Shown here one piece after another: positions 44,290-56,000 of a stretch of DNA of 64,000 nucleotides (position 1 is the first letter of the stretch; every line of letters starts with the position of its first letter). Both the position numbers and the translations under genes were made by a program. Origin of the DNA: Calcarisporiella thermophila CBS 279.70 (Eukaryota > Calcarisporiellomycota); assembly GCF_041956535.1 (NCBI RefSeq), contig NW_027192191.1, positions 557,267 to 621,266 of the forward strand, read 5' to 3'. Below the pieces are notes generated by a model. It did no database searches. It saw only the letters and a list, made by a program, of their open reading frames with translations, and had not been told where the DNA came from.

Positions 44290-44447
44290 GTTAATGATAG
44301 TTTTCACAACACAGGTATGTCGGGGAGCAAATCCCCCGGGGTTGTATTTACAAGTCGGTCGTTAAGAGCTTCCACTGGTTCGACAATCACTTTGGAGCAC
44401 CGCACCGATATGTTGATCGCTGAAAAAATCATAAAGCATAATAACAT
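44290..44447 (-). pseudogene. Decayed 5' fragment of the cysteine-rich gene (copy 3)
   Basis: Starts at ATG 44447 with a signal-peptide-like MLLCFMIFSAINISVRC, matching FAISILSVRC of the intact gene. It then shifts frame to read SDCRTSG, a stop, and CKYNPGGFAP, which matches NDCRSNG and CLYTPCGIAP. Only the first module is recognisable. Stop codon and frameshift are visible, so it is non-functional. Confidence 0.62.
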
Positions 44448-45168
44448 TATTTCGTATTCTATTTGTAAAAAATAACCTATGTAAACTATCTTAAATCACG
44501 GACGAAAATTGGTATTAAGTCATAGGTTAAAGTATCACTTTCTCACAATTAAAAAACATACGTGTCTTTGTCTTTTCAATTCTGTGATCATTTTGCATTC
44601 TGGTCCCTCTAAGTTGCTTGTTTATCGGCACCAAGGCCGATAATAGGTCATGAGACCATGAGTGTTGATGGGAGAACATTTATCCTCTAAAATTATCAGA
44701 TGTAAAGGGAGATTTCTCGTTGGTTGTGAATCAGATTAGGTCCACACAACCTATCTGAGGCTGAATAGGGATTGGATCGCTCAAGTGAATAGATTGAGTT
44801 TGAACAGGGCAGAAAATCTACAGTGGAAAACAGCCGTCGTTGAACAATATTTTCGAGATCGCTCTTTGGGATATATGGGCAATCACAAAGACAAGCTGCA
44901 CAATTGGTAGAGAGTTGATAATGTTATTGAAACGATTTAAAGGCAACATGACCTTCATGATTTATTGGTATCCTCAGATAATAACTTAGAGAATAAAAGG
45001 AAATCGAAAAGGCTTTTTCCAGGCTCTGACGTAATTGTTCAGTTCCGACTTTCTATTTGTCCTGACTATTTATATGCACCTCGAACGGCAAAATAATTAT
45101 AATTGCCGACGAATATATATAGAGTGCTAAGCTGAGTCATACTGGGATTTTTGAAAACGCATCTCGCC
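44448..45168. other. Intergenic, promoter side of the Yap1-like gene
   Basis: AT-rich DNA between the decayed cysteine-rich copy and the bZIP start. ATATATATAG at about 45114-45123 lies some 50 bases before the ATG and could be a TATA element. No ORF or repeat is supported. Confidence 0.4.
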
Positions 45169-46497
45169 ATGCCAGAAAACCTCGAAAAGCGCAAGAGTGC
45201 TTTTGAATTACATTTGCCTGTTAAAACAGCGCGTACTGTATTTTATTAACCCTTAGTGAATTAGTATTGTTTTTACTGATTTTGAAATCTTTCCTTTATC
45301 CATTAGACATTCATGAAGGAGAATCTGTAAAGCATGAGACCCATGGTAAAATAACTGTTTCCCCAAGATGTGTATATTATAATCTTATTTTTTTTTTCCA
45401 AACCGTAGATTTCGATCAAGTTGAGCGTTTTAAAGCAAAATTAGAAAGTCGCTTATCGGCTAAGAAAGGAAACGAAACAAATGAGAGAGCAACGGTAGGT
45501 TTTTCTTACCACCTAGAGTTGCTTCATATTTAATATTAACATCTATACAATGTGTAAATAGAGAAGGAGAGAGCAAAACAGAGCAGCGCAAAGAGCATAC
45601 AGGTGAGACGGGATGCAGCAATTCATTTAGCATTGCTCTTATTGATTATACTTTGCTATCTGCCTCATCTTGACCTTGGCAAATCGTAGAGAACGAAAGG
45701 AAAAATATATCAAAGAGCTAGAGGATAAAATTTCGGATCTCGAGAAACAAATACTCGAAAACAACAATTTGAAAATCGATAACCGCAAGCTACGAAGCCG
45801 ATTAAATCAGCTCGAGGCAGAGAACAATGCTCTCAAAGCGAAGGAATTCACTTTTTCAGTTTCACCAGACATAATAAACGAGATTCAAAAGCTTCTTCCA
45901 GGTGTTTTCCCAGGTAAAGAAGCTAGCGGAACACTAGTTACTCCACCTATGAGTTCATCAGGTTCCTCCTCGCCCGAATCGATTGGTAGTACTTCTCCTA
46001 GTGACGGCCCAGCCGAAGGCGAATTTGTTGATTGCAAAAATTGCAGAATGTGGTCCGGTGAATCCTTTTGTGAGAAACTCAAAGAGCAAGTATGTGGGAC
46101 CAACAAGACTCCCCAAAATGACGAAACCATCTTTAATCTACTCTCTGGCCCCATGTGGGATCCCCTGTCGGTCGATTTATCTTCCGAGAGTTTCAGTGCA
46201 TATCGAGATGCGAATCTGTTCCCTCCACAAGCGGATCTGTACGGTGAAGAAACGCTATCTCTGTTTGATCTTGACGACCTACTTCCTTTGCAAGAGGACA
46301 ACTCACGCGACAAAGACAATTCAAAGGTGCTTACCTGCGATCTTGTGTGGAGCCGAATTAAACAGCACCCGAAATTTGCGGAAATCGATCTTGACCATCT
46401 GTGCGACGAGTTAGCAAAGAAAGCGACATGTACCCCAAATGGCCCAACGGTTCCAGAAGAGACGGTTACTCAAGCCCTAAATAGCCTCTCTTTTTGA
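45169..46497 (+). CDS. Yap1/Pap1-type bZIP oxidative-stress transcription factor
   Basis: Redox-sensing nuclear regulator. Five exons: 45169-45232, 45307-45345, 45409-45494, 45562-45602 and 45690-46497 (345 aa). The basic region RRREQNRAAQRAYRERKEKY (residues 64 onward) has the PAP1/AP-1 signature N-x-x-AAQ-x-(A)-(F/Y)R, followed by a leucine zipper (LEDKISDLEKQI, LRSRLNQLEAENNAL). An n-CRD-like cluster, CKNCRMWSGESFCEKLKEQ plus VC, lies mid-protein. The C-terminal CRD is clear: CDLVWSRIKQHPKFAEIDL, then HLCDELAKKATC. In Yap1/Pap1 these cysteines form disulfides that hide the nuclear export signal, so the factor stays in the nucleus under oxidative stress. The protein is shorter than the yeast homologues but keeps all modules. 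The bZIP is split by three introns. Confidence 0.93.
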
Positions 46498-47298
46498 TTT
46501 AACTTTTAGTGCGGAATTTGTTAATTTTCTTATTATTGTAAATGTTTCTCTAACCAAAAATGTAGTTAATTCGTAATTGTGCAATAAATCATACCATATC
46601 TTTTTGAATTAACACTTAATCATATTGTAGTCTCTTCACTCAGTTTTTATCGATATCCACTTGACTATTGCCTATTGAGTAAAGGGAAAAACTCGTGCTC
46701 TTACCCTCTTATGCTCTCAACTGATCCGGGCTTAATTATTCATTTCCACCACATATAAAGATAGTTTAATAAAATTGCAGAGAATCTACAACAGTTATGA
46801 AAAGTCAATGATAACATGACCCGAGATAATAACTCTAAACTGAAATAACTTCGCAGGAGATAATCATTATCATTGCTTATTAACACTTTATAATTGAAAG
46901 TTCTTGAGTGAGTTATTTATATCCTGATATATTTGTGCTTAGTTGTGCTTTTATTTTGTGCGGTTAATAGCTGTAAAGTTTTGATGAGTGTGGTATATTT
47001 GAGAAAATTATGAGGGGAATTGAATATTTACGTAGCAACAGCATACATATTACATCTTTTGACAAAAATATTAAGTATAATGTGTATGGTTGTTTTGATA
47101 ACGTTGCTCCTGAATTAAGTAATCAGTAGAATTCTATGTAGGATATTTCAAGCACTCCTCTGAGTATACTGTATATTGTAAGATTAAACATCAATTGTTC
47201 TTCCAATTCATATTATGTCTACAATCGATCGACTGCGCCCCTTATTTTATTTTATTCCATTGGTTTCTAAGAACTCTTTGAATTCTAGTCTACAATCG
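46498..47298. other. Intergenic, 0.8 kb, no gene seen
   Basis: AT-rich. A 12-base direct repeat TCTACAATCGAT occurs at 47218-47229 and 47289-47300, straddling the start of the next gene; the first copy follows an in-frame ATG (47215) that could be an alternative start. No other feature. Confidence 0.4.
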
Positions 47299-48184
47299 AT
47301 GCCACACTACGCTGGCCCATCTCCCACCCGTCGCTCTTCTCGAAGAAGTCGTTCTCCTTCGTCCCGCATCCGTAGTCGAAGTCCAACTCGTCGTTATCAC
47401 GATCGTGATCGTCCTCGCAGTGATCGCGAGGAATATAGAGAGAGAGAGCGTGGTAGAGATCGTGAAAGAAATTCGCGTCGAAGGTCACGTTCCCGGAGCA
47501 GGGACAGAAGAAGATCCCGATCTCGTGATAGAAAGCGTATATATTCAACATTTAATTCCAATTTTTATCAAGCTAATTGTGTCGCTTTTTAATAGAATAT
47601 CGATACGAGAAATCTAGAAGACGTGACAGCTCCCGCTCACGATCTCCAGTTTCGTTACCCAAATCAAGACAACGCTCTAGATCTCGATCTCGTTCACGAT
47701 CATACTCACAAGCCCGTGATATATCCTCGGAGTAAATATTCTATTCTCAACCATTTTCTATCTACAATGGCTGAATGCTATATATACACACGATTTAATC
47801 TAGAGAAAATATAACTGATCCTGTCGATAAAAATGGCACAAATGGTTTGATATGATTTGTTAATATGTCCATCGAGTAGAGTTTTTCTAAATCTTTATTC
47901 TGTTTTTTGCCGTATCATAACACAGAATTGGATCAACAGGAATTGACACAAGATTCTGATGAAGCCCAAATGATGGCAATGTTTGGCTTTGCTGGATTTA
48001 GCACAACTAAAGTAAACTATTTTCTAGTATTTTATTTTAAGACTTATTTGCTTAAAGGCCATTTTCTTTTCAGGGGAAACATGTCCCAGGAGCAGATTTA
48101 TCTGGAGTAAGCATTAAGCAAGATCGGAAATACCGCCAGTATATGAATCGTAAAGGTGGATTTAACAGGCCGCTCAGCCCTTGA
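47299..48184 (+). CDS. SNRNP27: U4/U6.U5 tri-snRNP 27-kDa protein, SNRNP27 family
   Basis: Spliceosomal protein of the tri-snRNP. Five exons: 47299-47536, 47596-47731, 47804-47844, 47926-48011 and 48074-48184 (203 aa). The N-terminal two thirds are an RS domain (repeated SR/RS and RE/RD dipeptides). The C-terminus carries the family block: [18 protein letters not shown], then [20 protein letters not shown] and a short end. In other organisms this domain contacts the 5' splice site/U6 region in pre-B complexes. Start chosen at 47299 ([19 protein letters not shown]); an in-frame ATG at 47215 would add 28 non-conserved residues. Intron 3 has a GTTTGA donor. Confidence 0.93.
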
Positions 48185-49035
48185 GGCGTAGGTGGTGACT
48201 AGATTTCCGTTGTTTTAATATAGCTAATGCAACGTTTTGATGAAGTAAATGGATTAATAAAATCTTGTATATTATTTCTGATGTTGGTGGTAAAAAAATA
48301 CTTAGGCATGAACTGGATACTTGTTTGTTTTTACTTAAAACATTTTCCCATGCATATGCAATTGATTCCAAAGGCTCTTAAGGATCAATAGCTAGAACAA
48401 AAAAATGCTTAATCCTTGATTTCTAAAAGCACATATCGATAATGTAACGGGATAGGAATTAAAAAAAATATAGAACACAGCTCAAGCAGTCCTCTAATTA
48501 CTTTTCTTAAATGGAGGATATATTTAAAGAGAAATTTAAAGGGTGATGAAGCTTCAAAAACTGGGCTTTTTAGAAAAGATGATTTGAAGACACTTTCGGC
48601 ATGAAAAGTAGAAAAAATATATTATGAGCAATATCTCCCATACCATATGTCTATAAAAGCTTACCAAACAATCCTCTTCCTAAACAATCTCACCAGAATT
48701 CAGGCTGAATCATCTTGCCCTCTATAGAATATCCAAATAGGAGAACTTTTAAACTGCGTCTTCAATATAATTTGAAGGTTTTTCTTAAGGGTAGATATTA
48801 AATTTAGTAAATATCTGTTCCATACCTGCTTCAACTATCCGAACATATATATTATAGCCAATTATCGAGCAAGTTTAATTGCGAAACTTAAGGATATTTG
48901 CCTGAGAAGTCTATATTCCATCGAGAATTGTGGCTTAGATGTTTAGGGGTCCAATCAACAACGCCCTTCGCCCATCATTTTTTCTACTTCATTGATATCT
49001 TCGAAGAGTCTACATAATTGCCTCTAAACGCCAGT
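48185..49035. other. Intergenic, no gene seen
   Basis: AT-rich spacer of 850 bases between SNRNP27 and HAP2 on the same strand. It holds the 3'-UTR of the former and the promoter and leader of the latter. No ORF, repeat or RNA is supported. Confidence 0.45.
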
Positions 49036-50058
49036 ATGGAAGATCCAAATACCCATCAACAGCAGTTAGCTCAAGCCCATTTCGGTCAGGATTATACTAC
49101 GTCGCATGTTCCCGTTCAAACTCACGTTGGAGTGAATAGTGGTGCGATTTCAGCCGCAGATCAGCTCTCTGTTCGTATTCGTTTTCTATATAAGTTTTGT
49201 GATCTTCCTAAATAAACTGGTCTATCTTATAGAATACACACAAAGCAGGCCAAGCATATGATCCGAGTCGCCATTTGGGATATCAGTATCCGAACATGGT
49301 AGTGTTATTATTTTCTACACAATGTTTTTTTTTTAAATAATTTGCTCATCTGTACAAAATTCGTTCGTACATGATTTACCTTAGCCAATGATTCCTGGGA
49401 ATCCTCAAGTTATAAACCCACTTTATCGTGTTCCACCAATGTCAAATGAAGTGGTTGCAGAAGAGGAGCCATTATATGTTAACGCCAAACAGGTATTTAT
49501 GCTCTTCCTTTTTTTTTGAATTTCCGCCATTTTTTTATACATTATTCTTATCGCTAGTATCACCGTATCTTGAAACGAAGAGCCGCTAGAGCACGTCTAG
49601 AAGAACAAAATAAAATGGCTAAAACACGAAAGGTAATTTAGAGATGAATTACTCGTAAAATTAACTTGCTTACTTTTTTTTATATCTATCATTTCCTAAT
49701 TCATAATCCAATTATAAAGCCTTACCTAGTAAGTAGACCACAATATTTTACATGTAAATTTAACTTCATTGAATAATATATTCTCTATTTTCAAGCACGA
49801 ATCAAGACATAAGCACGCAATGAGACGGCCCCGTGGTCCAGGTGGCAGGTTTTTGAGCAAGAGTGAGCTGGCAGGTAAGCTTTAGGCTTCTCACACTTAT
49901 AATTAGATCTCTCATGTCTCCTATTTGTACTCAAAGAGCTGCAGAAATCGCAAGATGCGCATAAAAATGGCGACCAGGAAGGATCCCATCAACATCAAAC
50001 ATCACAGGAAAACATTACGCCACAAGAGAATGGAAAGTTATCAGAAAGCAATGCATGA
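49036..50058 (+). CDS. HAP2: CCAAT-binding factor subunit HAP2 / NF-YA
   Basis: DNA-contacting subunit of the heterotrimeric CCAAT-binding complex. Six exons: 49036-49170, 49233-49298, 49385-49492, 49558-49632, 49796-49874 and 49937-50058 (194 aa). The conserved core is complete: subunit-association helix EEEPLYVNAKQYHRILKRRA then ARARLEEQNK, linker, and DNA-binding part ESRHKHAMRRPRGPGGRFLS. The N-terminus is Gln/His-rich (NTHQQQLAQAHFGQD) and the C-terminus polar. Four introns fall within or beside the core. ATG 49036 was chosen; the frame upstream lacks an ATG. Intron 1 uses a GTTCGT donor. It is unusually short for a HAP2 outside the core. Confidence 0.95.
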
Positions 50059-50413
50059 TATTAAGATTTTTTTATCCTTGTATTCTCTCTGGTAGCGTTT
50101 CAAGAACTTGGCATTAGAATTTCTTTCTTCTTCCCTTTGTGATATTGTTTTATATACTTAAAATATTATTTTTAAGTAAAAGGTTCTACTCTGTTTATTT
50201 TTTTCACCTTTTTTTCTTTTTTTTTCCTCCTATTTCGCTGTCATTTTTGCTTTGTTCCTCGTTTTATCTGTGTTGTCAATAATGGAACTCAATTCATATT
50301 TTTTTTTATACTCTTGGTGTTTGGCAACTATTTTTATATGATTCATAAAGATATTTATTATACAAGTGATATCAGAAAGGAGGGAAAAAACACGCAGCCT
50401 TTTCTCGAAAGAA
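50059..50413. other. Convergent T-rich 3' region
   Basis: Between HAP2 (+) and the TMEM42-like gene (-). Very T-rich on the plus strand (runs of T near 50199, 50216 and 50302). Suitable for 3'-end signals; nothing else is seen. Confidence 0.45.
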
Positions 50414-51144
50414 TTATGATTCTTTTTTCTGCTGAGGTTGCGGAGATGGTGGTTGATCTAAGGTCATCATAACAGTGCCAGTAATGATTAAACTTGCACC
50501 AAACCACCATTTTAAAGCGAGGGGTTCATTGAATAGCAAATGACCTAAAAGAGCCTGACGTCATTATAAGAACGTGTTAATCAATCTTTTCTGTTGAAAA
50601 GGAAATTATGTATCATTCTTACCGTAGAGCAGAAATTTGCCGTGCTGTTGAGCACTGTGACATTGATAGAAGATGCTGATAGATTAAGAGCCTTAGTGAA
50701 TAGTGTCCACATAAAGGCATTGCAAGCGCACATCATGGCAAAACATGCAGCACGTGCTGTTAATAATACCTTTGATATTATATATGCAGTCAGTTGGAAA
50801 TTCTCAATTCTCGAGATCGATTGATCACTAACCACATCAAATTGTTGGCTGTGCTCATAATATGACAACGAGATAGTAAAACACTGGGTTCTATTGCACA
50901 CTATTTCACTCAGGTATTGTACAGCAGCTTCAGTCCTGGGGTCTGTGAACAGTTTTGCAAAGACTGACGCAAGAGCTGCTAATAATCCAGCAGTAAGAGC
51001 ATATGAGATGTACGATGAGCGGTTAACATCGCGACTCTCTATTCCTTGCCTTCCTGCATTATCTTCTGCATTCTTCACCATCTCATATGTGTAAATCTTA
51101 TTCGATCGAGGGGTTGGCTTAGTTCTGTAATCTATCGGAGGCAT
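50414..51144 (-). CDS. TMEM42/EamA-like small membrane transporter-type protein
   Basis: Two exons, 50623-51144 and 50414-50554 (220 aa). Hydrophobic segments occur at about residues 48-66 (SYALTAGLLAALASVFAKLF), 125-145 (ARAACFAMMCACNAFMWTLF, where the last six residues begin the next turn), 150-170 and 185-205 (WWFGASLIITGTVMMTLDQ). The pairing of GLLAALASVFAKL, CNAFMWTLFTKAL, then ALLGHLLFNEPLALKWWFG matches the half-length EamA/DMT proteins of the TMEM42 type. Substrate unknown. A long variable loop with several Cys separates the first segment from the rest. The last exon ends Pro/Gln-rich. Confidence 0.8.
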
Positions 51145-51784
51145 GTTTATTTCCCAATCTCATCTTCGGAGTTGACCGATGGGCGAGAGTGATAAAGAAA
51201 ATGAGGCGCAGCCCGACCTCGAGTGTATCTTTGCACAAGTAGTATAAGCGATCCTATAGCATGTGCTTAGGAAAGTAGCGTGGGCCCCACAAAAGGAATT
51301 CTTTAATTATATCGGATAGGGTAGGACGACTGGCGGTAAAGCCTTTGGAATAAATCCAATAATTATCCAGCCAACCTCTATGGTGACCTTCATTTTCTCT
51401 AACCCTCGGAGCCCGAACTAGATTTTAGAGTTCCTTAGTCAATCAAACTCTAATCGATTGAAAATCCCCGGGCTCCAACCCCCTCGAATTTGAGTTTATT
51501 AGACAGTTCCCTCATGGTCTAGCGCGCCGGTACCTCGATTCTTTGCGATATATTTGTGGCACGTTCCATCCAATTCACGCGATTTCTTAGCCCTGCTGAA
51601 AACTTTCGCAAGTCCTATAAATTCCCTCTCTCTCTCTGTTGCGATGCTTTCTCTAATCCCCTAACACTCCCTTCTTCGATTTTTGCTTAAAACGTCTGGT
51701 TACGTTCCTTTCTACTCCTCCCCAACATTTCCACACAAATCTCCTTTGCAACTTAGTTTATTTATTAAACCATAATCTTGAACA
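51145..51784. other. Divergent promoter region with a long inverted repeat
   Basis: Between the TMEM42-like gene (-) and the CAP gene (+). It contains the imperfect inverted repeat at 51408-51476. A TATAAAT box lies at 51617-51623, about 160 bases before the CAP start, followed by a C/T-rich leader. A TCCCTCATGGTCTAG string at 51509-51523 resembles the 5' part of a glutamate tRNA but the rest of a tRNA is missing. Confidence 0.5.
51408..51476. repeat. Imperfect inverted repeat (69 bp, hairpin-forming)
   Basis: GGAGCCCG (51408-51415) pairs with CGGGCTCC (51469-51476), GATTTT (51421-51426) with AAAATC (51461-51466), and AGAGTT (51427-51432) with AACTCT (51446-51451). The arms are interrupted by small asymmetric loops and the apex is about 13 bases. 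Could be a solo terminal structure of a small mobile element or a transcribed hairpin; no flanking duplication is evident. Confidence 0.6.
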
Positions 51785-52755
51785 ATGGCCAAGTTTCTCT
51801 CTATTGCATTGATTGCTCTTGCTTCTACTCAGGCAGTACTGGGTCTTTCGCAGGCCGAGAAGCAGGTATAATCCAAGCTGGCTCTAATAAATCTCGAGCT
51901 CAAAGGCTTACAGCGCGGCCTTTTTTTATTTATTTATTACCGATTTGATTAGGAAATTTTGGACATTCATAATAATTTCAGAGCTCGCCATTCGGCGCCT
52001 CCTCTCAAATGGAGTGACAGGGCTGAGCAACAGGCTCAATCTTGGGCAAATAAATGCCAGATGAGCCATTCCCAGGCGCGTGGTTTTGGAGAGAACCTTG
52101 CGTAAATAATCCTTGACATGAACAATATTCGTGAAGTAGAGTTAATATAAAGTTCTTCTGTAGCTGGGGATATCGCTCGTGGAAGGCCGCCATCGATGGG
52201 TGGTATAACGAAGAGTCCAAGTATGATTACAGCAGGGGTGGCTTTAGCATGCAGACTGGTAAGTAACATTAATACGTAGGATTTTTGCTACATATTCACC
52301 TCAAAAATGGATTTTGTCTAGGCCACTTTACCCAAGTAGTCTGGAAGAGCACCACCCAGATCGGCTGCGCAATTTCTTCCTGCCCATCGCTCTCTATTAA
52401 ACCGATGTATGTTTGCAACTACGTTGAACCTGGTGAGTAGCTAGCCATAATCTATGATTTTGGGCTCTAATCTATTGGCTTCTAAAAACATTGGGGCTGG
52501 TAAACATGCTATTAATCAGCCATCTAAATATATTAATAATTAGGAAATTTCCTCGGTCGGTTCAAGGAGAATGTTCTTCCCCCTGCCGGCGGTAATCCCG
52601 ACAAGCCAACTGAGGAAAAGCAGCCCTTGCCTGGTCAAGGAGGCAAGAAACCAGGCAACAACAAGAATAAGCGTCCCAACAAGAAGGGGAAGAGGAGGCC
52701 CTCGAACAAGAAGAGGCACTCAAACAAGAAGAGGCACTCGCACAAGAAGCACTAA
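51785..52755 (+). CDS. Secreted CAP-superfamily (PR-1/SCP-like) protein with Lys-rich tail
   Basis: Five exons: 51785-51865, 51953-52101, 52164-52258, 52322-52432 and 52544-52755 (215 aa). Signal peptide MAKFLSIALIALASTQAVLG. The CAP domain runs from EILDIHNNFRARHSAPPLKW through CQMSHSQARGFGENLAWGYR, the signature GHFTQVVWKSTTQIGC, and YVCNYVEPGNF. The His and Glu residues of the CAP cavity are present (HNNFR, ENLAW, GHFTQ). The tail of about 60 residues is Lys/Asn/Pro-rich and ends in KKRHSNKKRHSHKKH. Yeast CAP proteins (Pry1-3) bind and export sterols; that activity is likely but not shown. A tail of this charge could bind acidic wall polymers. Confidence 0.93.
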
Positions 52756-53054
52756 TTACGCCTCGCCCTTCTCCAGATTTTTATATCCTATCAATTAACG
52801 AATGAATCTGACGATAATAATAAATTCATCCCTATTTGCCCAGATGCGTTTTTTGCCTACTCTTTGCCACACTCGGAGAATTATCGAAGTAATATAATTA
52901 ACGGAAATAATGTAAAAACGAAAAAATAACTAACACCCTTGTTCACACGCACCTTTATCGCGCTATTTTATTCATATTTCATTTTTATCCCTCTCTCCTT
53001 TATTCTTTTTCTTGTTTTACCTCTTGATACTCGACATTAATCCTTCATTCTCTA

Positions 53055-56000
53055 ATGAATCCCTCGGCGATTGCAGATATTCGGTATCGAAAAACGAGCC
53101 ACGCTCCGCTTCAAGATTCCCACTTAGGTGTGGAAGAAAAGGGGAAGCCCGGTATGTTTAAGGAGGTACAAAATGGGAGTTCCAAGCGTAAAGTTCGACT
53201 TTCAGGCACGTCGCACCTACAACATTGGATCAATATTACGGGACTGGTCCTCATTGCTATGGTCGTAAGACTCTATATGCTTAATCGGCCTGATTCGGTG
53301 GTGTAAGTCCCCCCCCTGCCCCTCGTTTTTATCAAATTTACCAAAGACATGAAAGGCGGTAATGACTTTCTTTTCTTTTTTCTCCAGTTTCGACGAGGTT
53401 CATTTTGGAGGCTTCGCCAGCAAGTACATCAATCGCAAATTCTTTTTCGACGTACACCCGCCTGTAAATATCCGTTGCTTTAATGGATCTTCATATTCAT
53501 TATGAATTGCTAACAATGATTTTAGCTTGCCAAACTTTTAATTGCAGGCGCGGCTAAACTCGCGGGCTTTGATGGAAGTTTTGATTTTAAAGAAATTGGA
53601 ATGTAGGCTACATATCTAGTTTCGACTTCAAATAGAAGCTTATTTATTTTTTTCGTAAATAGGGACTATATAGCACCCAAAGTGCCATATGTATATATTC
53701 GCTTGCTGCCAGCTGCAATGGGCATTGCTCTAGTCCCTATGGCTTATCTTACAATCAAATTTTCTGGGCACTCAACTGCCTCTGCCATGTTGGCAGCACT
53801 ATTGATCACTTTCGGTTAGCCAAGTTCGAATTCTATTGTCTAAAGTCCGTCTAGACCTGACCTGCTTTTGGTTGACTATTCCGAATATAGAGAATGCACT
53901 TACTACTCAGAGCCGTCACATTTTATTGGATTCTCCTTTGATCTTCTTCACCGGGGCAACCAACTTAATGTGGGTGAATTGGTTCAACCAACGTGACAGG
54001 TAAAGATAGCATCACCACAATCTGTCTTCTTTTAATTGATTTCTATATTAACTATAGGCCCTTCTCCCCATTATGGTGGTTCTGGCTGAGCATGACGGGT
54101 GTATGCCTTGGGTTAACCGCAAGGTAAACCTTTATTAATTTTATAATTTTTGGTTTTATATTTCATACTGACTCCAACACTATGCGCAAATAGCTGTAAA
54201 TGGGTGGGTCTTTTCATGATTGCCACCATTGGACTCTCTACCGTCAAAAATCTTTGGGACATGTGGGGCGATTTGAGAGTTAGCCTGGTGAGTGCTCGTA
54301 TGAATTTAGAGTATACTCTTTGCGTTATATTAATCACGAGAATAATACTTTATTAGACTACGTTTGCAAAACATTTTATTGCTCGTGCTATTTGCTTAAT
54401 CGTCATCCCTGCACTCGTGTACATGTCAACCTTCAAGGTTCATTTTTGGGTATTAAAGAACAGCGGGGATGGAGACGGGTTCATGACTGCTGAGTTTCAG
54501 AAAACCCTTGCGGGCAACGAGGCCGAACCGGTACCTCTTGGTGTGTATTGGTGAATAATATTTTTTTTTCGCCTTTATAACATGCTTGCCTTCTTTTCTA
54601 GATATTGCTTATGGTTCGGAAATAGTTCTTCGTCATCGTAATACCCAAGGTGGATACTTGCATTCCCACTCTCACCTTTATCCCAGTGGCAGCAAGCGTA
54701 AGTCAGCGCAGGATGGATGTTTAGAAGCCAACAGCTAACCGGTATTGTTGCCTTTTATCCTACTTTTTACTGCAGAGCAACAAATTACTCTCTATCCACA
54801 CAGAGACGAAAATAATGTCTGGATCATCGAGCGAAGAAATGCATCGGAGTCTAGTGGATCAGAGCTGGATTGGGTCAAGAATGGTGATATCGTCCGTCTT
54901 GTGCATAAAATAACGAAAATGCGACTTCACAGCCACGAAATTCGTCCTCCGGTAACGGATCGTGATTATCATAATGAAGTCAGGTAAACTGCATTCGATA
55001 GAATACGCAATATAGGATACCAATTTCGCTTTGGTTGCTTCCGATAGTGGCTACGGATTCCCCGGCTTTGACGGAGACGCTAACGACGACTGGAAATTAG
55101 AAATCACTGAACACGAGCCCAGTGACCCAGAATCAAAGGATCGCTTGCACGCCATTAACAGCAAGTTCCGGCTTATTCACATGTTTACTGGCTGCCATCT
55201 CTTCTCGCATACTGTCCAGCTGCCCGAGTGGGGCTTCGGCCAACAGGAGGTGACTTGCATTAAAAGCGGAAAATACCCGAATACGGTCTGGTATGTCGAG
55301 AACAATTCGCATCCAAAACGTAAGTTTGATCATATCTTTTTGTTTGCATGTTCTTCTCTACAACGGCTTTTCTTTACATCTAATAGTATCACCGGATGCA
55401 CCCAAGGTCAATTATCGGAAACCGACTTTTTTCCAAAAGTTTTTGGAACTAAACAAGGTTATGTGGGACGTTAACAATAAGTTGACCGGCTCGCATCCCT
55501 TTGATTCCCGTCCACCTGCATGGCCCATATTACGTCGGGGGATTAGCTACTGGGGAAAACAGAACACGGATATTTACCTGCTTGGGAATCCACTGACATG
55601 GTGGAGTTCAACTCTCGCTGTTATGGCCTACGGAATTTACAAAATAATCATGGCTGTTTCAGAGCAACGTGGGTATAGAAAACGGGTCACTGGTAATCTT
55701 GGAAAGCATTGTAACTGAATACTCCTGCATCGATGCTAAATCATCCCTCTTCCTGAAAATAGCCCTCTACGAATTCTACAATAACAGTGCTGGATATTGG
55801 TTTATGGGATGGGCGCTCCATTTTTTCCCTTTCTTCTTGATGTCCCGGCAACTATTCCTACATCATTATTTGCCCGCACTCTACTTTGCTATAATGCTTT
55901 TGTCGGTGTGCTTTGATTTTGCCGTTTACCGGCTCTCGGCTCGGCAGCGACTTGGTGCGATGCTTATTTGCGTCATCGTTGTCGCTTTAGTGTTCCGCCA

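Noticed and set aside
50556-50563. TGACGTCA as a second CRE
   Set aside because: It spans the splice acceptor of the TMEM42-like gene's intron, so a role as a promoter element is unlikely.
51507-51560. Possible glutamate tRNA (TCCCTCATGGTCTAG at its start)
   Set aside because: Only the acceptor 5' strand and A-box resemble a tRNA; no anticodon arm, B-box or 3' acceptor strand follows.
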